NCBI RefSeq assembly: GCF_000621205.1
Contig: NZ_KK211227.1
Span: 278,893 to 342,892, forward strand
Origin: Halotalea alkalilenta DSM 17697
Lineage (GTDB): Bacteria; Pseudomonadota; Gammaproteobacteria; Pseudomonadales; Halomonadaceae
DNA length: 64,000 bases
Reading direction: 5' to 3'
The position numbers and the translations under genes were made by a program. Below, in pieces: positions 8,489 through 18,102 of the stretch (position 1 is its first letter; every line of letters starts with the position of its first letter). The notes below the pieces were generated by a model. That model was not told the DNA's origin, did no database searches, and worked only from the letters and a program-made list of their open reading frames with translations.

Positions 8489-9505
8489 TCAGAACAGCGC
8501 CGTGGGGTTGCGCGCGAGATCGCCCAGCGCATCGAGCGGTGTCGACCGGCCGGTCGCGCTAGCGTTCGCCCAGACATGCTCGAGCGAAGCCGGCAGCTGG
8601 CGGAGGATACCGATCAGCTTGTCGGCGTAGTCCGGATCGGTGGCATAGCCGCCGGCCTGCAGCTGACGGGCACCCTCTTCGCTGCTCGCCCCTTTGATCC
8701 CCGCGTAACGCGGGCTCTCGGTCAAAAGCCGCGCATAGTCCTCGAGCGACTGCTCGATCGAGGCATAGCTGCGAAAACGCTCTTCGCGCTTCACCATGGC
8801 GCCACCTTCGAACTCATGGGTAGTCGCCAGCGTACTCTCGCCCTGCCAACCACCCGTGGCTTTGATGCCAAACAGGTTATGGCTGCTCTCGCCGTTCCCG
8901 TCACCGGCCACCGACCGCCCCCAGCCGGTTTCGAGTGCGGCCTGGGCAAGGATCAACCGTGCCGGAATGCCGCTACGCTCGGCCACACGCAGCGCCGGCC
9001 CCGCAAGGCGATCGAGAAACGCCTGGACATGGGGCGCCACCTCGCCGAGCAATCGGTCGAGCCGGTCCTGGATGTTAGCGTCGTTCGCCTGCTGCGCCGC
9101 TTGCGTCTGCGTGCCCTGCCGTGCGCTGGCGAGTTCGGGAGGAATCCGCCAGGGTACGCCGCTCTCACCCAGCGCTGCCTGGTCGTCGAGGGAGGCGGCT
9201 GCCTCGCCGCGACGGGCGGAGAGCTGCTCGACCAGCAGATCGGCAAGCCCGATGCCCTTTCCCGCCAACGCCTGGGCGAACTGCTGATCGCGCATGGAAC
9301 CCAACGTATCCAAGGCGGGGCTCTGGACCAGATCGCCCTTGGGAATCGCCTCGCGCATGCTCTTCAGCATCATGTTGAGAAACAGCGCCTCGAACTGCTG
9401 CGCCACCGGACGCAGGCCAGCGCCCTGCTCCGCGCTCTCGGCGCGGCGAATCCTGCTCAAACCGTTGACGTCGAGGGCGAAGCCCGTGGTCGAATCCAGG
9501 CTCAT
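8489..9505 (-). CDS. flgJ: flagellar rod assembly protein / muramidase FlgJ
   Basis: The 338-residue product has the N-terminal rod-binding domain (about 30-95, with FEALFLNMMLKSMREA). A long linker follows, then a C-terminal glucosaminidase-type peptidoglycan hydrolase domain (about 185-325) with ILAQAALETGWG, whose glutamate is the expected catalytic acid, and GGYATDPDYADKL. It caps the growing rod and opens the cell wall for it. The start codon overlaps the flgI stop by one base. It is the bifunctional form, as in enterics and pseudomonads. Confidence 0.95.
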   Translation of the reverse strand: MSLDSTTGFALDVNGLSRIRRAESAEQGAGLRPVAQQFEALFLNMMLKSMREAIPKGDLVQSPALDTLGSMRDQQFAQALAGKGIGLADLLVEQLSARRGEAAASLDDQAALGESGVPWRIPPELASARQGTQTQAAQQANDANIQDRLDRLLGEVAPHVQAFLDRLAGPALRVAERSGIPARLILAQAALETGWGRSVAGDGNGESSHNLFGIKATGGWQGESTLATTHEFEGGAMVKREERFRSYASIEQSLEDYARLLTESPRYAGIKGASSEEGARQLQAGGYATDPDYADKLIGILRQLPASLEHVWANASATGRSTPLDALGDLARNPTALF

Positions 9506-10638
9506 CAGATCACCTCCAGCTCGGCTTGCAGCGACCCCGAGGCCTTGAGCGCCTCGAGAATCGAGATCAGGTCGCCAGGTGTGGCACCAAGCATGTTCAG
9601 CGCATTGACCACATCGAGCAGGTCGGGGCTCGCATTGAGCATCTGCAGCGCACCGCCCTGCTGCTGCATGGTGATGTTGGCATTCGGTACCACCGCGGTC
9701 TGACCGCCGCCGAACGGATTGGGCTGGCTGACGATGGGCTGCGCATCGATCACGATCGAGAGGCTGCCATGCGCCACCGCGGCGCGGCGCAGCCTGACGT
9801 CGGAGTTCATCACCACCGAGCCGGTGCGTGCGTTGATCGTCACTTTCGGCGACGGTGCGGCGGATTCCATCCGGATGTTCTGCACCTGCGAGATGAACGC
9901 GACCCGCGCGGAAGGGTCGGTCGGGGCCTGCAGCATCAGCGTGCGCCCGTCGATCGCCGAAGCCACGCTGCGGCCGAAGTAGCCGTTGATCGCATTCATC
10001 GCGGTGGTGGCGGTAGTGAAGTCGGCGCGCTTGAGGTCGAGACCGACCAGCCCGTCGCTGCCGAGATCCAGCAGTACCCCGCGCTCGATCGTAGCGCCGT
10101 TGGGGATGCGCCCAGCCGAGAGCTGGTTGACGGTGATGCTGGAGCCCGCGGCCTGAGCGCCGGCACCGCCGATCACCAGATTGCCCTGGGCCAGCGCATA
10201 GACCTGGCCATCCGCGCCCTTGAGCGGGGTCATCAGCAGCGTGCCGCCGCGCAGGCTGCGCGCGGTGCCCACCGAAGAGACGGTGACGTCGATCTGCTGG
10301 CCGGGGCTCGCGAACGCGGGCAGCTGGGCGGTGACCATCGCCGCGGCGACGTTGCGCAACTGCATGTTGACCCCGGAAGGTATGGTGATGCCGAGCTCGG
10401 ACATCATGTTGTTGAGGGTCTGGGCGGTGAACGGTGTCTGGGTGGTCTGGTCACCGGTATTGTCGAGACCGACCACCAGGCCATAACCGATGATGGCGTT
10501 GTCGCGCACCCCTTGGATGGTAGCGATGTCGCCGATCCGCTCGGCCGCCGCGCTGCCGGGAAGCGCGCTCGCAAGTACTGCGGACAGCGCCAGCACGAAA
10601 GGGAAAAACGAGCGAACGAATCGTACGGGCTGTGGCAT
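9505..10638 (-). CDS. flgI: flagellar P-ring protein FlgI
   Basis: The 377-residue protein has a Sec signal peptide (about 1-30, ending SAAA) and the highly conserved mature start ERIGDIATIQGVRDN. The body contains IGYGLVVGLDNTGD and the C-terminal LDVVNALNMLGATPGDLISILEALK. It polymerises in the periplasm to form the P ring around the rod. The ATG at 10638 is chosen because it gives a proper signal peptide; a longer upstream ATG would add 16 unrelated residues. Confidence 0.96.
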   Translation of the reverse strand: MPQPVRFVRSFFPFVLALSAVLASALPGSAAAERIGDIATIQGVRDNAIIGYGLVVGLDNTGDQTTQTPFTAQTLNNMMSELGITIPSGVNMQLRNVAAAMVTAQLPAFASPGQQIDVTVSSVGTARSLRGGTLLMTPLKGADGQVYALAQGNLVIGGAGAQAAGSSITVNQLSAGRIPNGATIERGVLLDLGSDGLVGLDLKRADFTTATTAMNAINGYFGRSVASAIDGRTLMLQAPTDPSARVAFISQVQNIRMESAAPSPKVTINARTGSVVMNSDVRLRRAAVAHGSLSIVIDAQPIVSQPNPFGGGQTAVVPNANITMQQQGGALQMLNASPDLLDVVNALNMLGATPGDLISILEALKASGSLQAELEVI

Positions 10639-10646
10639 GGGTCTGC

Positions 10647-11312
10647 TCAGAACGGTGAGATGTTGAGGAAGAAACGCTGCAGCCAACCCATGCGCTGCGC
10701 CTCGTCGATGTAGCCATCGCCGTAGTACTCCAGGCGCGCATCGGCGACCTGGCTGGACTGCACGGTGTTGGAGGAGGTGATGAAGCGCGGGTTGATCACC
10801 CCGGAGAAGCGGATGTACTCGGTGCCCTGGTTGATCCCGATCTGCTTTTCGCCACTGACCCTGAAGTTGCCGTTGGGCAGCAGTTCGAGCACCGTGGTGG
10901 TGATCGTGCCGGTGAACACGTTGTTGGCGCTCGCCCCGCCGCCGCCGGAGAAGGTGTTGGTCCCGGTGATGTCGGCATCCTGCCCGTTGAGCAGCCCGCC
11001 GGTGATCCGCGGCACGGCGGTGAGCTCGAGCCCCACGGAGCCTGTGCGATTGGCATTGGCCGCAGAGTTCCTGGTCGCGCTGACGTTCTCGTTCAGCACG
11101 ATGGTGAGAATGTCGCCGACCCCACGCGGGCGGCGGTCCTCGAACAGCGGCCGGGTGTAGTTGGCCTGGTAGATCGAGCCATTGGCGATCGGCATCGGCG
11201 CCGGCTGCGGTGGCGAGCTGGTCGGGCCCTGGACCACGTTCTGTCGCGGCACGTAGGCACAGGCCCCGAGTGCAAGCGCCAGCAGCGCGATCGCCAGTCG
11301 TCGATGCATCAT
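10647..11312 (-). CDS. flgH: flagellar L-ring lipoprotein FlgH
   Basis: The 221-residue lipoprotein has a short signal peptide ending in LGAC (lipidated Cys about residue 18). The family motif [22 protein letters not shown] is followed by the C-terminal SGVINPRFI and the [10 protein letters not shown] region. It forms the outer-membrane L ring. A GTG two codons upstream (11318) would overlap the flgG stop as GTGA and is an alternative start; the first ATG (11312) is used here. Confidence 0.95.
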   Translation of the reverse strand: MMHRRLAIALLALALGACAYVPRQNVVQGPTSSPPQPAPMPIANGSIYQANYTRPLFEDRRPRGVGDILTIVLNENVSATRNSAANANRTGSVGLELTAVPRITGGLLNGQDADITGTNTFSGGGGASANNVFTGTITTTVLELLPNGNFRVSGEKQIGINQGTEYIRFSGVINPRFITSSNTVQSSQVADARLEYYGDGYIDEAQRMGWLQRFFLNISPF

Positions 11313-11314
11313 CC

Positions 11315-12097
11315 TCACAGCTGGGTCAGCCTCGCGAGCATCTGATCCGAGGTGCTCACTGCTTTGGAATTGATCTCATAGGCGCGCTGGGTCTCGATCA
11401 TCGCGACCATCTCCTCGACCACGTTGACGTTCGAGGTCTCGACGTAGTTCTGGTAGAGCACGCCCGCGCCGTTGAGCCCCGGCTCGCTGTCGTTGGCCGC
11501 CCCCGAGGCTTCGGTCTCGAGATAGAGGTTGTCGCCGATGCTCTGCAGCCCGGTCGGGTTGACGAACATCGACAGCTGCAGCTGGCCGACCTGGACATTG
11601 GCGGTGGTTCCCGGCTGGGTCACGGTGACCGCGCCATCCCTCGCCACGCTGACCGACAGCGCGTTGGGCGGAATCACGATCGCGGGCTGGAGCGGATAGC
11701 CGCTGGCGGTCACCATCTGCCCGTTCTGGTCGACCTGGAACGAGCCGTCGCGGGTATAGCCAAGCGTACCGTCGGGCATCTGCACTGCGAAGAAGCCCTG
11801 GCCGTTGATCGCCAGGTCCTTCGAGTTGCCGGTCTCCTCGAGGTTGCCCTGGGTATGGATCCGCTCGGTGGCGACGGTGCGCACCCCGGTTCCGAGCTGC
11901 AGCCCCGACGGCAGGTTGGTCTGGTTGGAGGAGAGCGCGCCGGGCTGGCGCATGTTCTGGTAGAGCAGGTCCTGGAACACCGCGCGCGAGCGCTTGAAAC
12001 CGTTGGTGCCGACGTTGGCCAGGTTGTTGGCGGTCACGTCGAGCTGGGTCTGCTGGGCCTCGAGCCCGGTCTTTGCGATCCACAGGGAGCGAATCAT
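11315..12097 (-). CDS. flgG: flagellar distal rod protein FlgG
   Basis: The 260-residue product matches FlgG in length and signatures. The N-terminal rod motif is [21 protein letters not shown], given here only in part ([15 protein letters not shown], about 22-36). The central [20 protein letters not shown] and the C-terminal [22 protein letters not shown] are also present. FlgG builds the distal rod through the P and L rings. It is preceded by flgF with a 32-base gap. Confidence 0.97.
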   Translation of the reverse strand: MIRSLWIAKTGLEAQQTQLDVTANNLANVGTNGFKRSRAVFQDLLYQNMRQPGALSSNQTNLPSGLQLGTGVRTVATERIHTQGNLEETGNSKDLAINGQGFFAVQMPDGTLGYTRDGSFQVDQNGQMVTASGYPLQPAIVIPPNALSVSVARDGAVTVTQPGTTANVQVGQLQLSMFVNPTGLQSIGDNLYLETEASGAANDSEPGLNGAGVLYQNYVETSNVNVVEEMVAMIETQRAYEINSKAVSTSDQMLARLTQL

Positions 12098-12129
12098 CGA
12101 ATCAATCCTCGGTCGAGAGCCTGTCCGGC

Positions 12130-12903
12130 TCAGCCATTGCTGGGCCCGAGCAGGGCGTTGGCACGGTTGGCATTGTCATCGGCGGTGGAGATCGCCTTCA
12201 TGTTCAGCTCGAAGCGGCGAGCGTTGGTGATCATCGCCATCATCGCGTCGACCGCGGAGACGTTGCTCGCCTCGAGCGCGCCGCTGACCAGCCGTACCGC
12301 CTCCGAAAGCGGTGCCGCCTGGGGCTCTCCCTCGGCGTTGGCGGCCAGGGCGAAGAGCCCATCCTCACCACGTGCGAGACTGACAGGGTCTGGGTCGACC
12401 AGCTTGATCCTGCCGACCTCGGCGATGGTCGCGGGCGGATCGCCCAACCCAAGCGCGGAGACGGTGCCGTCGGCGGCGATCTCGACCCTCGACCCGGGAG
12501 GGATGACCAGCGGGTTGCCGTCCTCGCCGTGAACCGGGCGCCCACTGCCCGTGACCAGCATGCCGAAATCATCGAGCTGCAAGCCGCCGTCGCGGGTATA
12601 GGCCTCGCTGCCGTCCTCGCGCCCCACCGCCAGCCAGCCGGCGCCATCGATGGCGACGTCGAGGCCGCGCCCGGTGGTCCTGAGTTCGCCTGCGTCTAGC
12701 TTGGTGCCCGGTGTGGTCATCACCGTCGCCACTCGGGTCGACACGCCCTCCCCGGCTTCATCGCGCACCGGCAAGGCGCGAAACGCCGACAGCTGGGCAC
12801 GAAAACCAGTGGTCGACACGTTGGCCATGTTGTTACTGGCCACCGACTGCTGGGCGAGGGACTGCTTGGCGCCCGAAAGCGCGGTGTAGATCATCCGGTC
12901 CAT
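12130..12903 (-). CDS. flgF: flagellar proximal rod protein FlgF
   Basis: The 257-residue rod protein has the N-terminal motif [21 protein letters not shown] (about 22-42), the central [20 protein letters not shown] and the C-terminal [16 protein letters not shown]. It is assigned to FlgF rather than FlgG by the divergent asparagine-rich motif and by position directly after flgE and before flgG. It sits in the proximal rod. Confidence 0.95.
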   Translation of the reverse strand: MDRMIYTALSGAKQSLAQQSVASNNMANVSTTGFRAQLSAFRALPVRDEAGEGVSTRVATVMTTPGTKLDAGELRTTGRGLDVAIDGAGWLAVGREDGSEAYTRDGGLQLDDFGMLVTGSGRPVHGEDGNPLVIPPGSRVEIAADGTVSALGLGDPPATIAEVGRIKLVDPDPVSLARGEDGLFALAANAEGEPQAAPLSEAVRLVSGALEASNVSAVDAMMAMITNARRFELNMKAISTADDNANRANALLGPSNG

Positions 12904-12927
12904 CGAAAAGCTCCGTTAACCGCGGGA

Positions 12928-14127
12928 TCAGCGCATGCTGATCAGGGTCTGCATGATCTGGTCCTGGGTCTGGACCGTCTGCGAGTTGGCCTGATAGTTG
13001 CGCTGCGCGATGATCATCGACACCAGCTGCTCCGACAGATCGACATTGGAACTCTCCAGGGCGCCGGCCAGCAGGCTGCCGAGCTGGCCACTGCCCACGG
13101 CACCGACCAGGGCCTGCCCGGACTCGACGGTTTCGCGCCAGGCGTTGTCGCCGGTCGATTCCAGCCCCTGGGGGTTGCGGAAATCAGCGAGCGCGACGCG
13201 CCCGAGGGTCTCGGTCTGGTTGTTCGAGTAGCGCCCGATCAGCAGGCCGTCTTCGCTGACGCTGACCCCGATCAAGTCTCCCGCGGCGTAGCCGTCCTGC
13301 TCGATGGAAGTATTGGCGAAGTCACGGGCGTACTGCGTGGTCCCGGTGAGATCGAGGGCGACCGCCATGTCGTTGGCGCCGGTGCCGGGAGCACCGATGT
13401 CCAGCGAGAGCGGCATTTCGCTGGTCAAGGCACCCGCGCCATCGAAGGTGATTTGCTGAGCGAACATGGCCTCGCCGTCCGCCCCCTCACCCAGCTGGAT
13501 TTGCTCGCCATTGAGCGAGGCACTGAGCTGCCAGGCGTTGGCAGGCACGGCGGGGACGGCATCGGCGTCTTCGGCCAGTTTGGTGAAGGTCAGCTGTACG
13601 GCATGGGCGTTGCCCAGCGAATCGTAGACCGTCATGCTGCTGGTATTGCTGTCGCCGGCAGCCGCGCTGGCATCGAGGTTGTAGACCGCGCCCGCGGTGG
13701 TGGTCGCCTGGGCCGCGCTCGAGGCGTTGTCGACCTGCAGCGCGATCGGGTCGCCGCCGGCGCTGTCGCCAGCGTAGCCGGTCAACCGTCCGCCGGTGGC
13801 ATTGACCAGATAGCCCTGGTTGTCGACGTTGAACTGGCCGTTGCGCGAATAGACTACTTCGTTGCCCTGTTCGAGGCGGAAGAAGCCATTGCCGTTGATC
13901 GCCAGATCCAGGGTACGGTCGGTCTGCTCGATCGAGCCCGAGCCGAAGCTCTGGGTGACACCAGCAACGCGCGTACCCATGCCCGCCATCGCTCCGGCGT
14001 ACATGTCAGCGAACTCCGCGCGCGAGGATTTGAAACCCACCGTCTGCGAGTTGGCGATGTTGTTGCCGATCACATCGAGGCTGACGGATGCGGACTTGAG
14101 GCCACTGACGCCTTGAGAAAATGCCAT
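12928..14127 (-). CDS. flgE: flagellar hook protein FlgE
   Basis: The 399-residue product carries the N-terminal VIGNNIANSQTVGFKSSRA (about 20-38), the central NGNGFFRLEQGNEVVYSRNG and the C-terminal ALESSNVDLSEQLVSMIIAQ. FlgE polymerises into the flexible hook under the FlgD cap, and FliK controls its final length. Length and order (after flgD) agree with the assignment. Confidence 0.97.
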   Translation of the reverse strand: MAFSQGVSGLKSASVSLDVIGNNIANSQTVGFKSSRAEFADMYAGAMAGMGTRVAGVTQSFGSGSIEQTDRTLDLAINGNGFFRLEQGNEVVYSRNGQFNVDNQGYLVNATGGRLTGYAGDSAGGDPIALQVDNASSAAQATTTAGAVYNLDASAAAGDSNTSSMTVYDSLGNAHAVQLTFTKLAEDADAVPAVPANAWQLSASLNGEQIQLGEGADGEAMFAQQITFDGAGALTSEMPLSLDIGAPGTGANDMAVALDLTGTTQYARDFANTSIEQDGYAAGDLIGVSVSEDGLLIGRYSNNQTETLGRVALADFRNPQGLESTGDNAWRETVESGQALVGAVGSGQLGSLLAGALESSNVDLSEQLVSMIIAQRNYQANSQTVQTQDQIMQTLISMR

Positions 14128-14213
14128 GTGCGGACCGCCTCCCTGGCGGGTTGAGGAAACTGAGACACCGGGACGCCCTCTTACGGACGAGCCTCCCGGG
14201 CGAAGCGAACCAA

Positions 14214-14894
14214 TCAGAGAATCTGGTAGATCTCGTCGAGCGCGGCGTCGCCCGCAGTGCCGAGATCGAGCCTCGAGGCACTACTACCGGCGGTGATCAC
14301 ACCGCTGACGTAGGCGTAATTGAGCGCGGTGACGGTCACCGCCTGCCCATCGCTCGACGCGCTGATCACCACCCGATAGCTGCCGGCCTCGGCCACGCCG
14401 CCGCTCGCGGTGCTGCCATCCCAGCTGAGCGAATGCACGCCACTCGACTGGGCACCCAGGTCGTAGGCCTGCACCTCCTGGCCCGCGGCATCGAGAATCG
14501 AGACCTGCACATCGCTCGCGGCGCTGTCGAGGCTGAACCCGAACGGCGGGGTGACCGCTTCGCCATCCGCCTCGCCGACCACGATCCTGTCGCCCTCGAC
14601 CAGCACGCCGCGGCCGATCAGCGAGCTGGCCTGCAGCCGCTGGCTGGCGTCGATCTGGCTGGTCACCGAGCTGAGCGTTTGATTGAGCTCCTGAATCCCG
14701 CTGACCGTGTTGATCTGCGCCAGCTGCGAGGTGAGATCGGCATTGCTGGTGGGATTGAGCGGATCCTGGTTCTGCATCTGCGCGATCAGCAGGGTGAGAA
14801 ACTGCGTAGAGAGCTCCGCCGCGGAGTCTGTGCCGGTCTGGCTACTGCCCGCACTGGCGTTGATGTTGGCGAGGGTGGCGTCACCGATGACCAT
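14214..14894 (-). CDS. flgD: flagellar hook assembly (cap) protein FlgD
   Basis: The 226-residue protein has the conserved N-terminal FLTLLIAQMQNQDPLNPTSN (about 32-51) and a FlgD Ig-like/Tudor region with GVLVEGDRIVV and SLSWDGSTASGG. It caps the growing hook and is lost afterwards. It lies between flgC and flgE, with gaps of 45 and 86 bases. Confidence 0.96.
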   Translation of the reverse strand: MVIGDATLANINASAGSSQTGTDSAAELSTQFLTLLIAQMQNQDPLNPTSNADLTSQLAQINTVSGIQELNQTLSSVTSQIDASQRLQASSLIGRGVLVEGDRIVVGEADGEAVTPPFGFSLDSAASDVQVSILDAAGQEVQAYDLGAQSSGVHSLSWDGSTASGGVAEAGSYRVVISASSDGQAVTVTALNYAYVSGVITAGSSASRLDLGTAGDAALDEIYQIL

Positions 14895-14939
14895 TCAAGC
14901 AGCGCTCCTGAGACGAAGTGGAAGGGTTCGCATTGCCGC

Positions 14940-15347
14940 TCATCCCTGGCCGAGCGACAGGGTCATGCTGACCAGGTTCCTATGGGTATTGAGCACCTCG
15001 AGATTGGCCTGGTAGGAGCGCGAGGCGGAGATCATGTTGACCATCTCGTCGCTCGGATCGACGTTGGGCATCTCGACGTACCCCTCCTCGTCGGCGAGCG
15101 GGCTGGAGGGGTCGAACTCACGGCGCAGAGGACTCTGGTCCTCGATCACCCGTGCCACCCGCACGCCACCGACCGCGGCGCCGGGCGCCGCGTCGAGCTC
15201 GAACACCACCTGGCGAGCACGATAGGGCTGGCCATCGGGACCGGCGACGCTATCGGCGTTGGCCAGGTTGCTGGCGATCGCGTTCATTCGCTGGGACTGG
15301 GCGGTCAAGGCGGATCCGGCGATGGAGAAGATCGAAGAAAACGACAT
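14940..15347 (-). CDS. flgC: flagellar proximal rod protein FlgC
   Basis: The 135-residue product has the rod motif [20 protein letters not shown] (about 20-39) and the C-terminal [20 protein letters not shown]. The ATG at 15347 is used because an AGGAG ribosome site lies 7 bases before it and because FlgC proteins start MSFSSIF-like; the longer ORF adds seven residues. The region upstream overlaps the end of flgB closely. Confidence 0.96.
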   Translation of the reverse strand: MSFSSIFSIAGSALTAQSQRMNAIASNLANADSVAGPDGQPYRARQVVFELDAAPGAAVGGVRVARVIEDQSPLRREFDPSSPLADEEGYVEMPNVDPSDEMVNMISASRSYQANLEVLNTHRNLVSMTLSLGQG

Positions 15348-15364
15348 CGGAAAGCTCCTGGCGG

Positions 15365-15772
15365 TCACTCCGCCTGCATGACGGAGTTGAGGCCTCTGAT
15401 CTTGCTGTTGAGCAGCCCGAGGGTGGACTCTATGTGCTGGCTGTTGTCGGCGAAGTTGAGCCGCTCGAAGTCCATATCGACGGTGTTGCCGTCGAGACTG
15501 GGCTGGGCCGGGATCCGATAGGCGAGATCCAGCTCGGCACCGATGCTGGAGGACGCCGCAATGTGCGCCGACGAGGTGAGTTGGAGCGAAAGGCTCCGCG
15601 CTCCCGCCTGGCTCATCGCGCTGTCCAGCGCCTGCTTGAAGTCGAAGTCCCGCGCCTTGTAGTGAGGGGTATCGGCATTGGCGATGTTCGCCGACAGCAC
15701 TTCCTGGCGACGGCTGCGCAAGTCGAGCGCGCCCTGCAGGAAGGAGAAGGATTCATTGAGCCTATCGATCAC
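15365..15772 (-). CDS. flgB: flagellar proximal rod protein FlgB
   Basis: The 135-residue protein has [20 protein letters not shown] (about 25-44), the FlgB form of the rod motif. The start is taken as GTG at 15772 because the FlgB family begins MIDRL-like at this point and no in-frame ATG gives a shorter match; an ATG farther upstream would add 43 non-homologous residues. It is first in flgBCDEFGHIJ and diverges from flgA. Confidence 0.92.
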   Translation of the reverse strand: MIDRLNESFSFLQGALDLRSRRQEVLSANIANADTPHYKARDFDFKQALDSAMSQAGARSLSLQLTSSAHIAASSSIGAELDLAYRIPAQPSLDGNTVDMDFERLNFADNSQHIESTLGLLNSKIRGLNSVMQAE

Positions 15773-15983
15773 GTGGCGTTCCCCCAGCGAATTCGAAACG
15801 CGGGGCGCGAAACATCGGAGCGCGCCCATGGCGATATGGAAGCAGGATAGAGCGCCGCTCGAATCGATGGTCGACGGAAAAGCCGCCCGTTTCGCAGCCA
15901 TTTCCTCGCTTGGGCAAACGACCGAGCGCTTAGAATGCTACTCGAAGTGCGCAGCCCCCCGTGCCAAGTCCCAAGAGCCAGCC

Positions 15984-16679
15984 ATGCCGCCACCGCGCTT
16001 CATCACTCCTCTCCTTCTTTGCGCCGTGCTGATGCTTTGCCCCGCCATCGCGCAGGCGGCGCAGACCCGCGCCGAGCTCGCCGCGGCGCGAACCCTGCTG
16101 GAGCAGCGGCTGGCAGGAGCGCCAGGGCGCGTCGAGATCGAGCTGCGCGCGCCGCAGGCGACGCTGCCCGAGTGCCTCGAGCCGGAGGCTTTCATTCCCG
16201 GCAACCCCAATCTCATCGGCCAGCTCACCATAGGCGTGCGCTGCGTGTCGCCTATAGGTGCGACCACTACCCGCTACCTGCGGGCAACGCTGAGACGCTT
16301 CGCTCCCTACTGGGTGGCCGACCGCGACATCGACGCTGGAGACCTGCTGAGCATGGGGGATCTGGAGCAGCGCGAAGGGGATCTCAGCCGGCTGCCGGGT
16401 CGGCTGGTCACCGACCCCGCCCAGCTGATCGGCCAGCAGACGGTACGCCGGATCAATCGTGGTACCGCCTTGTTGGAGGGGATGACCCGCGCGCCCAGCG
16501 TGATCCAGCGCAATGAGCGGGTCGAGGTACGCGCCGAGGGAAACGGCTTCACCATCCTCACCGAGGGCATCGCCCTCGAGGATGCGGCGCTCGAGCAGCG
16601 CTTGCGCGTTCGCTTGGCCTCGGGCAGCGTAGTGGATGTCACTGCGAGCGGTGCCAGCAGCGCCACGCTGTCTCGGTGA
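15984..16679 (+). CDS. flgA: P-ring assembly chaperone FlgA
   Basis: The 231-residue protein has a Sec signal peptide (about 1-25, ending AQAA), an N-terminal variable region, and the SAF domain (about 105-165) with YWVADRDIDAGDLLSMGDL. The C-terminal FlgA domain contains NGFTILTEGIALEDA. It helps FlgI assemble in the periplasm. The ATG at 15984 gives the signal peptide. It diverges from flgB across about 210 bases, the same arrangement as in enterics, where FlhDC binds such a region; no site is claimed here. Confidence 0.93.
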   Translation: MPPPRFITPLLLCAVLMLCPAIAQAAQTRAELAAARTLLEQRLAGAPGRVEIELRAPQATLPECLEPEAFIPGNPNLIGQLTIGVRCVSPIGATTTRYLRATLRRFAPYWVADRDIDAGDLLSMGDLEQREGDLSRLPGRLVTDPAQLIGQQTVRRINRGTALLEGMTRAPSVIQRNERVEVRAEGNGFTILTEGIALEDAALEQRLRVRLASGSVVDVTASGASSATLSR

Positions 16680-16728
16680 AGGGTGGCGCCAGGAACGCTC
16701 TTTAGTCCGCGATACTGTCAGGCGAAGC

Positions 16729-16755
16729 TAAAGTTAACTTCCCAATGGCCGATGA
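16729..16755 (+). promoter_or_regulatory. sigma-28 (FliA) promoter for flgMN
   Basis: TAAAGTTA (16729-16736), an 11-base spacer, and GCCGATGA (16748-16755) match the FliA consensus TAAAGTTT-N11-GCCGATAA at 14 of 16 positions. The start of transcription should be near 16762, about 75 bases before the flgM start. The anti-sigma factor would thus be boosted by the sigma factor it inhibits, as in Salmonella. Confidence 0.9.
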
Positions 16756-16839
16756 AGCTATTCGTGTTACAGGGACGAGGCGACGGGCAGCATGTACCGG
16801 CACGCCCATTCCAAGACAGCATTCTCAGGAGCAAAGTGC

Positions 16840-17112
16840 GTGAAAATCGACCCGCGTCAAGGGCTGCGGCCTTCGACGACCCCCACCGAGATCGGTGTAC
16901 ATCGCCCGCCGACGTCAGCCTCGGGCGCCGAGCGCAGCGAAAGCGTCACCGCCCTGCACCATGCGGGCACGGTGCAGGACGCCACCCAGGACGTCGACGT
17001 CAAACGGGTCAACGAGCTGCGCCAGCTGATCAGCGAGGGGCGGTTCGAGATCGATACCGACCGAATCGCCGATGGCCTGATCACCGATATACGCAGCTTC
17101 GTTCAAGAGTGA
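16840..17112 (+). CDS. flgM: anti-sigma-28 factor FlgM
   Basis: The 90-residue protein has the typical FlgM layout: a disordered N-terminal half rich in Pro, Ser and Thr, and a C-terminal FliA-binding region (about 48-85) with DVKRVNELRQLISEGRFEID and DRIADGLI. FlgM blocks FliA until the hook is complete and is then exported. The start is GTG at 16840 because AGGAG (16827-16831) lies 8 bases upstream and the next residues, KIDP, match the family; an upstream ATG at 16792 has no such support. Confidence 0.93.
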   Translation: MKIDPRQGLRPSTTPTEIGVHRPPTSASGAERSESVTALHHAGTVQDATQDVDVKRVNELRQLISEGRFEIDTDRIADGLITDIRSFVQE

Positions 17113-17120
17113 CCGCGAAG

Positions 17121-17597
17121 ATGGGCAACGACATCGACGCGCTCTCGGCCCTGCTCACAGCGCAGGAGGCACATCTGCGTGCGCTCAATGCGCTGCTGGA
17201 AGAGGAGCGCGCCGGACTGCCTTCGCTCTCGGCCACCCCGCTCGAGCGTCTCGAACGGCTACGAGAAGCCAAGCTGCACCAACTGGCCCTGCTCGAACGA
17301 GACGAGCAGGCACGACGGGAGCTGCTGCGCAGCCTGGGCTACCCGCACGGTGACCGCACCGATACCGACGCCTGCGTGGCACTCTTCGGCCTCGAGCCCC
17401 AGTGGCGGCGCCTGCTCGCCGAACTCGAGCGCGCGCGCCGCCTCACCGCCCAGCTCGCAGGGCTGCTCGAGGAGCTATCCGATTTCAACGCCCACCGCCT
17501 GGCCTGGGCGCAACGTCAGCAGGGCGCATCGCTCTATGATGCCCGCGGCCGCCGCTCGACGATGCCACAGCCGAATGGCGGGCAACCGAGTAAGTAG
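17121..17597 (+). CDS. flgN: flagellar export chaperone FlgN
   Basis: The 158-residue, almost wholly helical protein has the LLxxExxxLxxLxxLLEEER pattern near its N-terminus (residues about 9-30), long Leu/Glu/Arg coiled-coil stretches and a polar, disordered C-terminus. FlgN binds FlgK and FlgL and delivers them to the export gate. Primary conservation is low, so context (after flgM) carries weight. A GTG at 17109, overlapping the flgM stop, is an alternative start. Confidence 0.87.
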   Translation: MGNDIDALSALLTAQEAHLRALNALLEEERAGLPSLSATPLERLERLREAKLHQLALLERDEQARRELLRSLGYPHGDRTDTDACVALFGLEPQWRRLLAELERARRLTAQLAGLLEELSDFNAHRLAWAQRQQGASLYDARGRRSTMPQPNGGQPSK

Positions 17598-17676
17598 ATA
17601 GGCCCAGTGGGTCCGTGCTTGGCCCGAGGCGCCTTCGCCCTCCCGGGCTCGTCGGCAGACATGCGCTGGGGCACGG

Positions 17677-18102
17677 CTAGGAATCGGGGCGGTACTCCAC
17701 CGTCAGCGACAGCCCACCGCTCGCCGCCATGCTCGCCCTCCTCCCTCCCGCCTTTGCGGCCTGCCTCTGCAGCTCGAAGTGAAACCCCGCTCCGGCCGGC
17801 AGGCCGGCGAAAGCGGCGCTGGTGCCACTCGACGAGGGCAGCGTGATGCAGCGGCTTCGCTGGCACAGCCTGGCGAGCACTGGAATTTCCCCGTAGTCCA
17901 CCCGCCAGCGCACTCGCGTGACACGCCCCGTCTCCCCGTCACCCAATACCGGGCTGCGCACGGTGGCGCCAGGTGCTCCGAGCACGGGGCCTGCGAGCTG
18001 GGTCGACCAGCTCGCCCCCGCTGCGAACGAGCCAGGAGACAGCGTCATCGACGCCGTCGCCAGGAAGATGGCACCCATCCACCCGCCGCCCCTACTGGCC
18101 AC
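17677..18102 (-). CDS. flhE: flagellar protein FlhE
   Basis: The 141-residue product has an N-terminal signal sequence (about 9-28, ending SFAAG). Its body matches the FlhE pattern: GPVLGAPGATVRSPVLG, then VTRVRWRVDYG, a CQRSRCITLPSSSG disulfide-like pair, and the AFAGLPAGAGFHFELQ strand. FlhE is a periplasmic protein that in enterics prevents proton leakage through the flagellar export apparatus. The start is GTG at 18102, overlapping the flhA stop by 11 bases; an ATG at 18078 would remove the positively charged N-terminus. It is the third gene of flhBAE. Confidence 0.85.
   Translation of the reverse strand: MASRGGGWMGAIFLATASMTLSPGSFAAGASWSTQLAGPVLGAPGATVRSPVLGDGETGRVTRVRWRVDYGEIPVLARLCQRSRCITLPSSSGTSAAFAGLPAGAGFHFELQRQAAKAGGRRASMAASGGLSLTVEYRPDS

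Noticed and set aside
15920-15960. TTGGGC...TAGAAT as a sigma-70 promoter for flgA
   Set aside because: The spacing is 15 bases and the -35 box is poor; too weak to call.
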